NCBI GenBank assembly: GCA_942493305.1
Contig: OW818686.1
Coordinates: 682,001 to 746,000 of the forward strand
Origin: UBA7672 sp030824255
GTDB lineage: Bacteria; Pseudomonadota; Alphaproteobacteria; Caulobacterales; Hyphomonadaceae
Length of the DNA: 64,000 nucleotides
Direction of reading: 5' to 3'
Of this stretch, positions 24,108 to 34,326 are shown piece after piece. Made by a program: the position numbers and the translations under genes. Below the pieces are notes generated by a model. That model saw only the letters and a program-made list of their open reading frames with translations, was not told the DNA's origin and made no database searches. Numbering within the stretch: position 1 is the stretch's first letter; every line of letters begins with the position of its first letter.

Positions 24108-25760
24108 TTATCTTGTCGCCGGATCTGATGATGGCGTGAGCCTGTAGATCACATTGGTTATGTCCGAGGCGACATAGACCGAACCATCCTTTTTGGAGAC
24201 CGCGACGCCCGAGGTTGTGTAGGCCGGAAGCGTGCCCTCGGCTGCGGGGAGGCCCATCTTGAGGCCTTCGGCGAGGACAGTTTTCGAGCCGTCCTTCGGA
24301 TCGAAGGCGATGACGCGGCCGGCGCCAGCTTCGGCGAGATAGACCTTGCCGGAGGCGTCCACATCCACGCCTTCGGGGCCGGACAGGCCTTCGAGCACGC
24401 GGGTGATTGTTCCTGTGGCGAGATCCACCTGCGCAAGCGCGCCGGACGTTTCCGTGACCCAGAGCTTGCCATCCGCCGCCTCGACCATGGCGACGGGGAA
24501 GTTGAGGCCGACAACCAGCGGCTCTCCCGGCGCCTCTGCATCCGTCACGGGGCGGATGTTTCCGGCGGCAGCCTCAAGCGCGATGAGGCGGCCATCGGCC
24601 AGTTCGATGGCGTCGGTGGGCGCGGTGAAACCGTGGTGGATGGCGGCTGCGCCGCTCGCGCGATCGACCACCTGCACCATGCCGGCAGCCCAGGACGTGA
24701 TCAGGATTTTCGATTTGCCCGCGCCGATGCCAAGCTGGTTCTCGGTCTCGTCGCGATACATGCGCAGGGGATCGGTGATGGCTTTCGTCGCCGTGTCGAT
24801 GACGCGGTACGTGAACACGTCAGCGACATGCAGCTTCTCGCCTTCAGGGCCATCGGTGATGACGAGATCAGTCGGCGTCGCGAGAGGGCCGCTGACGATG
24901 GTGCGTACGGCGCCGGTATCCGGCTTCACTTCATAGATCGTGGCGTCTGCCATGTTGGAGACGTAGATCGTGCCGTCCTTCGCGATGGCGAGATTGTCGA
25001 GCGCAGGCGCCAGTGTTGCGATGACGGTGACCGCCTTCGTCCTGATGTCGATACGCTTCACCTCGCCGGTCTTGGTATCGATGGCGTAGAGGTTTCCGTC
25101 CGGACCGAAATTGGCGGCGGCGGGAGTCTGGAAGCCATCGGCGACGACCGTGTCAGCGCCCGTCGCCGGATCGATCTTCACGATGGCGTTCTTGAACCAC
25201 AGCGGCCCATACAGCATGCCGTCAGGCCCGACCTCGAAGCCGTTGAAGCCGCCGAGATCCTTGCGGATGAGGCGTGGGGGCGCCACGCCTGCTGGGTCGG
25301 CCTCGTAGAGAGCATCGCCGAGGAAGACCTGCGTGAAGTAGAGCCTGCCCTCCTTGGTGAAGGCCAGCGAGTTGGAGCCCGGCAAGCCCGACGAGATCAT
25401 CTTCGGCTCGCCGCCCCCCTCTTGCCCGGCCTTGGGCTGGATGAAGACCTTGCCGGTGAGATAGCCGGTCCACGCCATCTCGCCATTGGGACCGAACGCG
25501 ATGTCGTCGGCCATGCCGTTGGGCGGACCCATACGCTCGGTCACTTCGCCGGTTGCAGGGTTTACCGCGTAGATCGCCTGCCCCACCACGCTGCCGGCGA
25601 GGATCGTACCGTCCTCCTCCACCGCAAGGCCATGCAGGCCGTGGAAGTGAGAGGGGCCGATGAATTCGGTGACGCCCCATGTCACGGGCGCGGCGGCCTG
25701 TTCGCCAGCGCCGCAGGCGGCCAGCGCGAGCATGGATGCAGCGCAGAGGAACCGAACCAT
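24108..25760 (-). CDS. Beta-propeller lipoprotein (SMP-30/NHL-like)
   Basis: The 550-residue product has a lipoprotein signal ending MLALAAC and a chain of six-to-seven bladed propeller repeats of the form DLAFGPDGTLYV, such as GPNGEMAWTGY, GPDGNLYAIDTKTGEVKR and DASGKVYLAEAGAGRV. These resemble SMP-30/gluconolactonase or virginiamycin B lyase blades. Catalytic metal residues are not evident, so a binding or scaffold role is possible. It follows the copper-monooxygenase gene by 165 bp on the same strand. Confidence 0.82.
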   Translation of the reverse strand: MVRFLCAASMLALAACGAGEQAAAPVTWGVTEFIGPSHFHGLHGLAVEEDGTILAGSVVGQAIYAVNPATGEVTERMGPPNGMADDIAFGPNGEMAWTGYLTGKVFIQPKAGQEGGGEPKMISSGLPGSNSLAFTKEGRLYFTQVFLGDALYEADPAGVAPPRLIRKDLGGFNGFEVGPDGMLYGPLWFKNAIVKIDPATGADTVVADGFQTPAAANFGPDGNLYAIDTKTGEVKRIDIRTKAVTVIATLAPALDNLAIAKDGTIYVSNMADATIYEVKPDTGAVRTIVSGPLATPTDLVITDGPEGEKLHVADVFTYRVIDTATKAITDPLRMYRDETENQLGIGAGKSKILITSWAAGMVQVVDRASGAAAIHHGFTAPTDAIELADGRLIALEAAAGNIRPVTDAEAPGEPLVVGLNFPVAMVEAADGKLWVTETSGALAQVDLATGTITRVLEGLSGPEGVDVDASGKVYLAEAGAGRVIAFDPKDGSKTVLAEGLKMGLPAAEGTLPAYTTSGVAVSKKDGSVYVASDITNVIYRLTPSSDPATR

Positions 25761-25874
25761 CGTTTACTCCCCGAGTATGTCTGGGGAGGAGCTTATCGGC
25801 GTGGCGCGATCTTTCCAGCCAGGGCGGAAGAGCCACAACGCGACGTAAGGCGCGCGGCGACGCCAGAAAGCAAA

Positions 25875-25899
25875 CGCCCCGGCCTTTCGGGCCGGGGCG
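25875..25899 (-). terminator. Intrinsic terminator after the copper-monooxygenase lipoprotein gene
   Basis: On the minus strand CGCCCCGGCC pairs with GGCCGGGGCG across a five-base loop and is followed by TTTGCTTTC. It sits 26 bp past the stop codon of the upstream gene. This is a typical strong stem with a moderate T-tract. Confidence 0.75.
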
Positions 25900-25925
25900 C
25901 TGCAATCAGTCAGTTGAAGCTACGA

Positions 25926-27944
25926 TTACTCGCCGCCCATCGGGACAGCCGCAGCCGTCGGCGCCGCTGCGCCCGGGCGGCGCATCTGGGCCATAACGAC
26001 GTCGAACTCGGTCTGGTCGATACCGCCATCCTTGTTCTTGTCGACCATGGCGAAGGCCATCGGGTTCGACATGCGCTCCTTGAACACGCCGCGCAGTTCG
26101 GACATCTGGACCTTGCCGTCGATGTTATCGTCCAGCATGCCGAGCAGACGCGTTTTCTGCAGCAGCGAGTCATAGTCCTTCTGGTCTTTCGCGGTCTCGT
26201 CTTTCCAGCGGTAGCGCAGCGAGGTGTAGAACATTTCCTCGAACGACTGGTCGCCCCAGACGATTTTCTCGGCGGGGTTCGGGTTGGCCGGGTTCCGCTT
26301 CGAGTTGTCGTAAATGTAGGTCGCGATCAGCTTCGAGCCGGCCGGAACTTCGACCGGGGTCTCGAACTCGTACATGCGCTGCCAGTTGAAGTCATAGAAC
26401 GGCACGTTGATGAGCGTCTTCTGCTCGCCGGTCGGGTAGCGGATTTCCAGCTTCGAGTACGTGCCGCGATAGTGCGCGTGCACGACGGCGGTGTGGAGGA
26501 TCGCATCCTTCGGGAAGTCGAAGTAGGCGATTTCCTTGTGCGCGCCGTCATTGGCCGGGATTTCGATGAACTGATCGACGAGCGGCATTTCGCGCATGAT
26601 CAGGTCCGGCATTTCGCCGTCCTTGTAGAAGTAGAGACCGATCTGCTCGGCCGAGAGGGCTTCCTTGCCGAACGGCGTGTAATGCATCTGGTAGCCGAAT
26701 TGGCCGCCGGCCGGGACCCACGAGCCGATGCCATTCGGGGCAACGGTCGATTCCATGCCGACGGTGTAGCCGCCCACGCCGCCACCCCAGGCCTGCATGC
26801 CCTTGGTGGTCGCACCTTCCGGGATCACGCCCGACAGGATGTGGTGCACGCCCTGGCGTTGCGAGACTTTCGCCGTCGCAGCCTTGAGCCATTTGCCTTC
26901 CTTCAGCGGGTTGGCGACCGTCGGGTACTGATAGTCGACATAGCCCGTGGACGGGATCGTGAACTTCGGAATGTCGACGATCAGGTCCGGCTTGCCGAGC
27001 GGCCATTCCGGCGCGACGTGCTTGACCTTGGACAGCGGATCTTCGCCTTCGCCACGCGGGGCGCCGGCTTCAACCCAGTTGACCAGCGTCTTGATCTGGT
27101 CGCCCGAGAGGGACTTGTCGTCCTTGAACTTGCCCACGAGCGGATCCGGATCCCACGGCGGCATGCGGTCGGTGCGGACGGCTTCACGGATCATGCCGGC
27201 GAAGGTCTTCACCTTCTCGTAGTTGTCGAAGCCGAACGGCGCGATGCCGCCTTCCTGGTGGCAGGCGATGCACTTCTCTTCGATGATCGGAGCAACGTCG
27301 CCCGAGTAGGAGATTTTGGCGATCTCGGCTTTCACGGCCGGCTTGCGCACGTCGATCGAGATCGGCTGGGTCGTCATGGCGACGGTAGCCTTTGTCACGG
27401 CGGCGCCGGTGGCGACGGCGGCGACCGCTTCAGCGGACACCGGGCCGGAGTAAGCGATCTTCCAGGTCTTCGGATCGACCACAAAGGTCTGGCCGACGCG
27501 CGAGGCGCCGACCTGGCTGCCGACGAGCTGGAGGTAGTCCTGCAGGATCGGCGTATCGATGCCGTTCTTCGCGGCGTCAGCAAGGATCGCTTCGCGCGTG
27601 TCATGCGGGTTGGAGTTCACCATCCGGAACTCGACGCCTTTGGGCGCCCATTCCGCTTTCACCTTCGCCAGTTCGGCTGCGGCCTTGGCAGAGTCGGCGC
27701 TGCCCGCCGCGTGCATCACGAGGACAACCGCCGGGGCGTCCTTCAGGCGATACAGTTCGTGGGCATAGCCGTCCGCCGAGACGAGGCGGAAATTGTCGAC
27801 GCGCGAGGCAACTTCGTTCATCGGCTCGGAGGCGGCCGTCTCAACAGCAACGTCCGTAGCGGCAACCGTGCCCGGCTGGGCGCAGCTGGCCACGCCAAGG
27901 GCCAGTACAAGTCCGATCGCAGTCAGGGTCACATGGCGCGACAT
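25926..27944 (-). CDS. Multidomain lipoprotein: thioredoxin fold, cytochrome c and copper type II monooxygenase, with EF-hands
   Basis: The 672-residue product starts with a lipoprotein signal, lipobox cysteine C21. Residues about 45-180 form a thioredoxin/redoxin fold but the CPxxC site reads GSADSA, with no cysteine. A heme motif CIACH sits at 225-229 (M261 could be a distal ligand). Residues about 320-580 match copper type II ascorbate-dependent monooxygenases, with likely copper ligands H367/H368, H421, H489/H491 and M571. Two EF-hand loops occur at D605 (DDNIDGKVQMSE) and D635 (DKNKDGGIDQTE). The start has GGAGGACC 10 bp upstream. The open frame upstream to 28034 is not used. Substrate unknown; probably an outer-membrane or periplasmic redox enzyme. 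Confidence 0.87.
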   Translation of the reverse strand: MSRHVTLTAIGLVLALGVASCAQPGTVAATDVAVETAASEPMNEVASRVDNFRLVSADGYAHELYRLKDAPAVVLVMHAAGSADSAKAAAELAKVKAEWAPKGVEFRMVNSNPHDTREAILADAAKNGIDTPILQDYLQLVGSQVGASRVGQTFVVDPKTWKIAYSGPVSAEAVAAVATGAAVTKATVAMTTQPISIDVRKPAVKAEIAKISYSGDVAPIIEEKCIACHQEGGIAPFGFDNYEKVKTFAGMIREAVRTDRMPPWDPDPLVGKFKDDKSLSGDQIKTLVNWVEAGAPRGEGEDPLSKVKHVAPEWPLGKPDLIVDIPKFTIPSTGYVDYQYPTVANPLKEGKWLKAATAKVSQRQGVHHILSGVIPEGATTKGMQAWGGGVGGYTVGMESTVAPNGIGSWVPAGGQFGYQMHYTPFGKEALSAEQIGLYFYKDGEMPDLIMREMPLVDQFIEIPANDGAHKEIAYFDFPKDAILHTAVVHAHYRGTYSKLEIRYPTGEQKTLINVPFYDFNWQRMYEFETPVEVPAGSKLIATYIYDNSKRNPANPNPAEKIVWGDQSFEEMFYTSLRYRWKDETAKDQKDYDSLLQKTRLLGMLDDNIDGKVQMSELRGVFKERMSNPMAFAMVDKNKDGGIDQTEFDVVMAQMRRPGAAAPTAAAVPMGGE

Positions 27945-28107
27945 ACGGGAGGTCCTCCAAGTATAGTTATTTTTGGCTGGGCTATGCATCTTACGACCGC
28001 CTGACAGCGTCAAGCGGCTAGACCCAGTTCTCACCGGAATTTGTTAAGGGCCGGTACCAAAAGCCCTCGAAAGTAGCAGCTATGCCACGTTTCGAGCTGT
28101 CTTCAGC

Positions 28108-29969
<1,862 letters not shown>

Positions 29970-29970
<1 letters not shown>

Positions 29971-30359
29971 TATAGCTTGTGCGCTTCGATGCCCTCAGCC
30001 GCGAGGACTGACAAGATCGCATCGCGCAGGACCGGGCCCGCATCCTCGGCGCCTTTCGGGGCGCCCTTCAAAGGCTTGCGGCGCTGGCGGGCGAAAATGC
30101 GCCATTGCGTGGGATAGCCCAGGGTGGGGCCACGGCTGGCGCAGCCGATGGTGATCTCCTGCCCCGACTCCAGCGGATATTCGAGGAACCAGCCGAATTC
30201 CTCGCCATGGGGATAGCTGGTGACGACGCCCTGCTCGGCCAGCGCCTGCGCCAGCCAGGCGGCGAGTTCGAAGCCGTAGAGGTCTTCGCTGACCTGACAC
30301 AGTTCGGGCAGGATCGGCCGGAAACGGTCGGTGGAGAATTCGAGCGTCCAGAGAAGCAT
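29970..30359 (-). CDS. Small unknown cytoplasmic protein
   Basis: The 129-residue protein starts MLLWTLEFSTDRFRPILPEL and continues YGFELAAWLAQALAEQGVVTSYPHGEEFGWFLEYPLE, then a basic stretch RRKPLKGAPKG. No domain is recognised. The upstream extension to 30482 overlaps the divergent membrane protein gene and lacks a good start, so the ATG at 30359 is preferred. Its stop codon shares a base with the ABC ATPase start, which suggests coupled translation. Confidence 0.65.
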
Positions 30360-30410
30360 GAGGCAGTTGACCCGCTGTGCGGCGTCAAGGGAACCCCTCG
30401 CCAGCAGGGC

Positions 30411-30454
30411 GAGGCATGACATGCGGCCGCAGGCGGGGCTAGGTTCACGCCATG
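30411..30454 (+). promoter_or_regulatory. Promoter-like element, first copy of a duplicated leaderless start
   Basis: This 44-bp unit ends in the start codon at 30452. It contains ATGACA, 18 bp, then TAGGTT, with 6 bp to the ATG, as expected for a sigma-70 promoter whose transcript begins at or near the start codon. It is repeated at 30911 with four differences in 45 positions. Confidence 0.5.
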
Positions 30455-30919
30455 ATGGACCTGATACGCCGCTTCGCCGCAACCTTCGCCAGTCTCGTTA
30501 TCGCTGCCGTATTTGGGTATGCGCTGGTCAACGTGCTGGCCATGCTGGTTGTATGGGGCATCGCCCTCACTCAGGGCGGGCCGACGTCCCTCAACCCCGG
30601 CATTCTCGCGGGCGCCATGCTGTTTGGCGGGGCTCAGGCCGCGAAGGCCTTGCCGGTCTCGGTTCCGCTTGGCGCCTTGCTGCATGTCGCGTTGATCCGC
30701 ACAGGCCAGACGGGGTTGCTGCCCTATGTCGGCGCTGGCGTTGTTGTTGCGGCGGCAAGCGCGCTTGCCCTGGGCCTGGTCGACGGCTTTGCCTTCAACG
30801 CTGCCTTTGCCGTCATGTGCGCTGTTTCGGGTGTGCTGGGCGGCCTCCTGTTCTGGATGGCGCGCCGTCCAGACAGGAACGGGACAGCCGCGCGCTCAGG
30901 CGCGTCCTTCGGGGCATGA
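30452..30919 (+). CDS. Small integral membrane protein of unknown function
   Basis: The 155-residue protein has about four transmembrane helices: FASLVIAAVFGYALVNVLAM, GILAGAMLFGGAQAAKAL, LLPYVGAGVVVAAASALALG and FNAAFAVMCAVSGVLGGLLF, with a basic C-terminus. No family is recognised. It is preceded by a promoter-like repeat unit that is nearly identical to the one before the cupin gene 500 bp later, so both may be expressed as leaderless messages. Confidence 0.65.
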   Translation: MMDLIRRFAATFASLVIAAVFGYALVNVLAMLVVWGIALTQGGPTSLNPGILAGAMLFGGAQAAKALPVSVPLGALLHVALIRTGQTGLLPYVGAGVVVAAASALALGLVDGFAFNAAFAVMCAVSGVLGGLLFWMARRPDRNGTAARSGASFGA

Positions 30920-30954
30920 CACGCGACCGCAGGCGGGGCTAGGGTCACGCCATG
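30911..30954 (+). promoter_or_regulatory. Promoter-like element, second copy of a duplicated leaderless start
   Basis: Exactly 500 bp after the first unit, this copy has ATGACA, 18 bp, TAGGGT and 6 bp before the cupin start codon. Identity to the first copy is 41 of 45 positions. The core GCAGGCGGGGCTAGG is unchanged. Confidence 0.5.
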
Positions 30955-31428
30955 ACCGACACGCCGCTGCGCCCGATCTCGTCCGAAACCGTCGCGTGGG
31001 AGCCGTTCGACCGGGGCAAGTTCGGCTGCCGGACGAAGCACCTGACTGAAGCCGCGATGGGGCCCGAGCGCAAATGGCGCGTGGGCGTCGCCATCGAGAT
31101 CCTGCCGCCGGGCAAGCAATCCTGCCCGTTCCACTTCCACATGCTGGAGGAGGAGCATGTGCTGATGCTGGAGGGCGAATGCACGCTGCGGCTGGGCGAG
31201 GAACGGCTGGTGTTCAGGGCGGGCGACTATGTGGTGTTTCCCGCCGGCGCAAAGGTCGGGCATTGCCTGATCAACGAGACGGACCGCGATTGCAGGTATG
31301 TGGTGATCGGGGAGAACAATCCGAACGAGGCTTGCGTCTATCCGGATTCGAACAAGGTTTCGAACCGCTGGCTGGGCGAGCGCTATGATCGCGCGGCGCA
31401 GCGGGAGTATTGGGATGGGGAGGAGTAG
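30952..31428 (+). CDS. Cupin domain protein
   Basis: The 158-residue protein is a single cupin barrel: PFHFHMLEEEHVLMLEGECTL carries the H-x-H and E residues, and FRAGDYVVFPAGAKVGHCL the second conserved histidine. These bind one metal in metal-type cupins. No enzymatic role can be given. It is preceded by a promoter-like unit that places the transcription start at the ATG, and is followed by a palindromic REP-like element. Confidence 0.88.
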   Translation: MTDTPLRPISSETVAWEPFDRGKFGCRTKHLTEAAMGPERKWRVGVAIEILPPGKQSCPFHFHMLEEEHVLMLEGECTLRLGEERLVFRAGDYVVFPAGAKVGHCLINETDRDCRYVVIGENNPNEACVYPDSNKVSNRWLGERYDRAAQREYWDGEE

Positions 31429-31445
31429 CTGGCGTTTGCGAGCCC

Positions 31446-31494
31446 GCCCTCATGGTTCGACGGACGCCGCTTCGCGGCTGCTTACCATGAGGGC
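31446..31494. repeat. REP-like palindromic repeat
   Basis: GCCCTCATGGT and ACCATGAGGGC form a perfect 11-bp stem around an inner GCCGC-TTC-GCGGC hairpin. It belongs to the same style as the element at 52736 (CCCTTCGAGACGCCGC...GGTGAGGG). Such units are dispersed between genes in many GC-rich genomes. It lies in a gap between convergent genes. Confidence 0.7.
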
Positions 31495-31524
31495 TTCACA
31501 GCACCCTGCCGCGAGGCGGGCAGA

Positions 31525-31962
31525 TCATCGTAGCGCTTGATCTCGCGGCGCAACCAGCACGCCCGATGCGAGAACGGGCACGAGATAGCCGGTCATCAGC
31601 GCGGTATTCGACACGGCGTTGAGCCAGAAGCCCGTGGCGACTGACAGGGCGCTGTCGATCACGAACCAGACGATGGCGCCAACCGTCGCAAGACGCCACA
31701 CGGGGGCTGAGCGCGCGCCGAGCAGATGCGCCGCCATGAACAGGGCGAGGAAGGTAATTCCCCATCCCATGGTGACGGCGCCCATGAGCGCAACGCTGAA
31801 GCGAAGATGCGGCGTCCATACGATGGGATCGGGATGCAGTATGCCGAACAGCGCCTCGGCGGCGCCGTCCGTGAGATCGAGACCGCCGCCCGCTAGAACG
31901 AGGCCGAAGACGATGACAGCCACGCCCCACACATTCAGCCAGTTGCGCCAGAAACCAGACAT
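31525..31962 (-). CDS. Four-helix membrane protein, unknown function
   Basis: The 145-residue protein has four predicted helices, starting MSGFWRNWLNVWGVAVIVFG and including VALMGAVTMGWGITFLALF, VWRLATVGAIVWFVIDSAL and TALMTGYLVPVLASGVLV. The ATG at 31962 has GGGAGGG directly upstream and is preferred to the one 15 bp earlier. No family is recognised; it is divergent from nothing nearby and convergent with the cupin gene. Confidence 0.7.
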   Translation of the reverse strand: MSGFWRNWLNVWGVAVIVFGLVLAGGGLDLTDGAAEALFGILHPDPIVWTPHLRFSVALMGAVTMGWGITFLALFMAAHLLGARSAPVWRLATVGAIVWFVIDSALSVATGFWLNAVSNTALMTGYLVPVLASGVLVAPRDQALR

Positions 31963-32054
31963 GCCTGCCCTCCCCATGCGTGGACATGATCAGACTAACC
32001 GACGCGCGCGGAGATCCAATTACGTCTCAGGTAATGCCCGTACGCGCTGCGCGG

Positions 32055-32897
32055 TCACGACTCGGCGCCCGCGCCCTTCAGCAGCAGCGGATCAATCTCG
32101 CCCGCGTGCGGCATCGCCTTTGCGAAGTCGAATGTGCCCTGCTCCAGCATCTCCTTCGCGGCGGTGATCATCGCGCTTGTGGCGGCGGCGTGCAGCATGC
32201 CGCCAGTGGAGATGCGTTTGACGCCGAGCGCGCCGACCTCTGCAACCGTGAGCTGTTCCTTGCGCGGGCCGCGCACGATGTTGAACGGAAGGTCGATGGC
32301 CGCGATCACGGCGCGCACTTCTTCCGATGTGTTGAGGCCCGGCGCGAAGAGAACGTCGGCGCCGGCTTCCTGATAGGCCTGCAGGCGCTGGATCGTGTCG
32401 GCAAGGTCGGCGCGGCCATGCAGGTAGTTTTCGGCGCGGGCGCACAGCATGAATTTGAACGGCAGCTTGCGGGCAGCTTCGGCGGCGGCGCGGATGCGGT
32501 CTGCGGCGGCTTCGATCGAATGGATGGGGTTGTGGCGATCGCCCGTGAAATCCTCGATCGAACCGCCGACGAGGCCGGCTTCGGCGCCCTGGCGGATGGT
32601 CTCGGCGCAGTCTTCGGGCCTGGGGCCGAAGCCGTCTTCGAGATCGGCGGCGAGCGGAATGTCGATCATCGGCGCCATGGCGCGGATGTGGGCCATGACA
32701 TGCTCGCGCCCGGCATTGTAGTCTGGGAAGCCGATCGAGCGGGCATAGCCGGCGCTTGTCGTGGTCAGCGCCTTGTAGCCGAGGCCGGCGAGGATGCGGG
32801 CGGAGCCGGGGTCCCACGGGTTGGGGATGACGAAGACGCCGGGCGCGGCGTGAAGCGCCTCGAACGCTGCGGCTTTTTCCGTCTGTGTTTTCGGCAT
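32055..32897 (-). CDS. Isocitrate lyase/PEP mutase family protein
   Basis: The 280-residue TIM-barrel protein starts MPKTQTEKAAAFEALHAAPG, has AADLEDGFGPRPED, SIEDF and ISTGGMLHAAA, all characteristic of the PEP mutase/2-methylisocitrate lyase superfamily, and a TSAGYARSIG segment near the active site. It likely cleaves or forms a C-C or C-P bond, but the substrate is unknown. The ATG at 32897 gives the family N-terminus; the frame runs further upstream without support. It is divergent from the amidohydrolase gene. Confidence 0.85.
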   Translation of the reverse strand: MPKTQTEKAAAFEALHAAPGVFVIPNPWDPGSARILAGLGYKALTTTSAGYARSIGFPDYNAGREHVMAHIRAMAPMIDIPLAADLEDGFGPRPEDCAETIRQGAEAGLVGGSIEDFTGDRHNPIHSIEAAADRIRAAAEAARKLPFKFMLCARAENYLHGRADLADTIQRLQAYQEAGADVLFAPGLNTSEEVRAVIAAIDLPFNIVRGPRKEQLTVAEVGALGVKRISTGGMLHAAATSAMITAAKEMLEQGTFDFAKAMPHAGEIDPLLLKGAGAES

Positions 32898-33036
32898 GAC
32901 CAGGCCTTTCTGTTCTGCACGCAGTCTAGCGATGCAGGATCGGGCGACTACGCCGAATTTCTGACAGGAATGAGCAGGCTGGCTTGCCGCCGCGCCCGGC
33001 GCATCGCAAGACTCAGGGCAATCTCGGGAGGACTTC

Positions 33037-34323
33037 ATGCGCTTGTTCATTCTGGCCGCCGCCATGGCGACGGTTGCTCCGGCGGCCCTTGCCCCGGCTG
33101 CCATGGCGCAGAATGTCTACGTCACGGCGGACCGCATGCTGGACGTGACGACGGGGCGAATGGTGCAGAACCCGGCCATCATCATTCAGGACGGGATGAT
33201 CACGCAGGTGGGCGCGCGCGACAGGCTGCAGGTGCCCTCCGCTGCGGAGGTGATCGAGCTGCCGGGCGTGACGCTGTTGCCCGGACTGATCGACATGCAC
33301 ACGCATCTTGATGGCGATCCGACGCTGGGCGGCTTCACGGGCATCAGCCTTCCGGACGCCTATGCGGCGATCATCTCCGTGCCGAATGCGAAGGCCACGC
33401 TGGAGGCGGGCTTTACCACCGTGCGCAATGTTGGCTCGGGCAGCTGGGACGACATTGCGCTGAAGGCGGCGATCGAGATGGGCAAGGTGCCGGGGCCGCG
33501 CATTGTGCCGGCCGGGTATTCGTTCGGCGCGACGGGCGGGCATTGCGACATCACCGGCCTCTCGCCCTCATTCGACGCGGCGAGCCCCTACAATGCCGAC
33601 AGCCCGGACGAGGCGCGCAAGCGCGTGCGCGAGATCCGCAAATACGGCGCCGAGGTGATCAAGATCTGCGCGACGGGCGGGGTATTCTCGCACAACACCG
33701 AGCCAGGCCAGCAGCAGATGACGCTCGCCGAGATGAAGGCGGTGGCGGACGAGGCGCACATGTGGGGGCTGAAGGTGGCGGCGCACGCGCACGGCGCATC
33801 CGGCATCCGCGATGCGGCGCTGGCGGGGATCGACACGGTGGAGCATGCGAGCCTGATCGACGACGAGGGCATCGCGGCGGCGAAGAAGATGGGCACCTAC
33901 CTGTCGATGGACATTTACAACACGGAGTACACCCAGTCCGAGGGACCGAAGAACGGCGTGATGGAAGACAATCTGCGCAAGGACCGCGAAGTGGCGGAGG
34001 TTCAGCGGCAGGGGTTCAAGCGCGCGTTGGCTGCGGGCGTGAAGATGGTCTACGGCACGGATTCGGGCGTCTATCCGCACGGCGACAATGGCAAGCAGTT
34101 CGCCGTGATGGTGCGCTATGGCGCAACGCCGCTGCAGGCGATCCAGATCGCGACGCTGAACTCCGCCGAGGCGCTGGGCTGGAAGGACAAGGTGGGCGTC
34201 ATCAAGCCCGGCGCGTTCGGCGATCTGGTTGGCGTGACGGGCGATCCGACGCGCGATGTCACCGTGCTGGAGCGGCCGGTGTTCGTGATGAAGGGCGGCG
34301 AGACGGTGAAAGCGCCGGAGTAG
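33037..34323 (+). CDS. Secreted amidohydrolase (Xaa-Pro dipeptidase/imidazolonepropionase-like)
   Basis: The 428-residue protein has a Sec-type signal (about residues 1-24, ending MAQN) and the amidohydrolase metal site: H-T-H in LPGLIDMHTHLDG, a lysine in VIKICATGG, histidines in AAHAHG and VEHAS, and D in VYGTDSG. Such two-metal exported amidohydrolases often hydrolyse dipeptides or acylated amino acids. The start follows GGGAGGACTTC. Beyond its class the substrate is unknown. Confidence 0.88.
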   Translation: MRLFILAAAMATVAPAALAPAAMAQNVYVTADRMLDVTTGRMVQNPAIIIQDGMITQVGARDRLQVPSAAEVIELPGVTLLPGLIDMHTHLDGDPTLGGFTGISLPDAYAAIISVPNAKATLEAGFTTVRNVGSGSWDDIALKAAIEMGKVPGPRIVPAGYSFGATGGHCDITGLSPSFDAASPYNADSPDEARKRVREIRKYGAEVIKICATGGVFSHNTEPGQQQMTLAEMKAVADEAHMWGLKVAAHAHGASGIRDAALAGIDTVEHASLIDDEGIAAAKKMGTYLSMDIYNTEYTQSEGPKNGVMEDNLRKDREVAEVQRQGFKRALAAGVKMVYGTDSGVYPHGDNGKQFAVMVRYGATPLQAIQIATLNSAEALGWKDKVGVIKPGAFGDLVGVTGDPTRDVTVLERPVFVMKGGETVKAPE

Positions 34324-34326
34324 GCG

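Noticed and set aside
24633..28004. A 1123-codon plus-strand open frame
   Set aside because: It runs antisense to the beta-propeller and copper-monooxygenase genes, has no domain and a His/Arg/Asp-rich composition typical of a shadow frame in GC-rich DNA.
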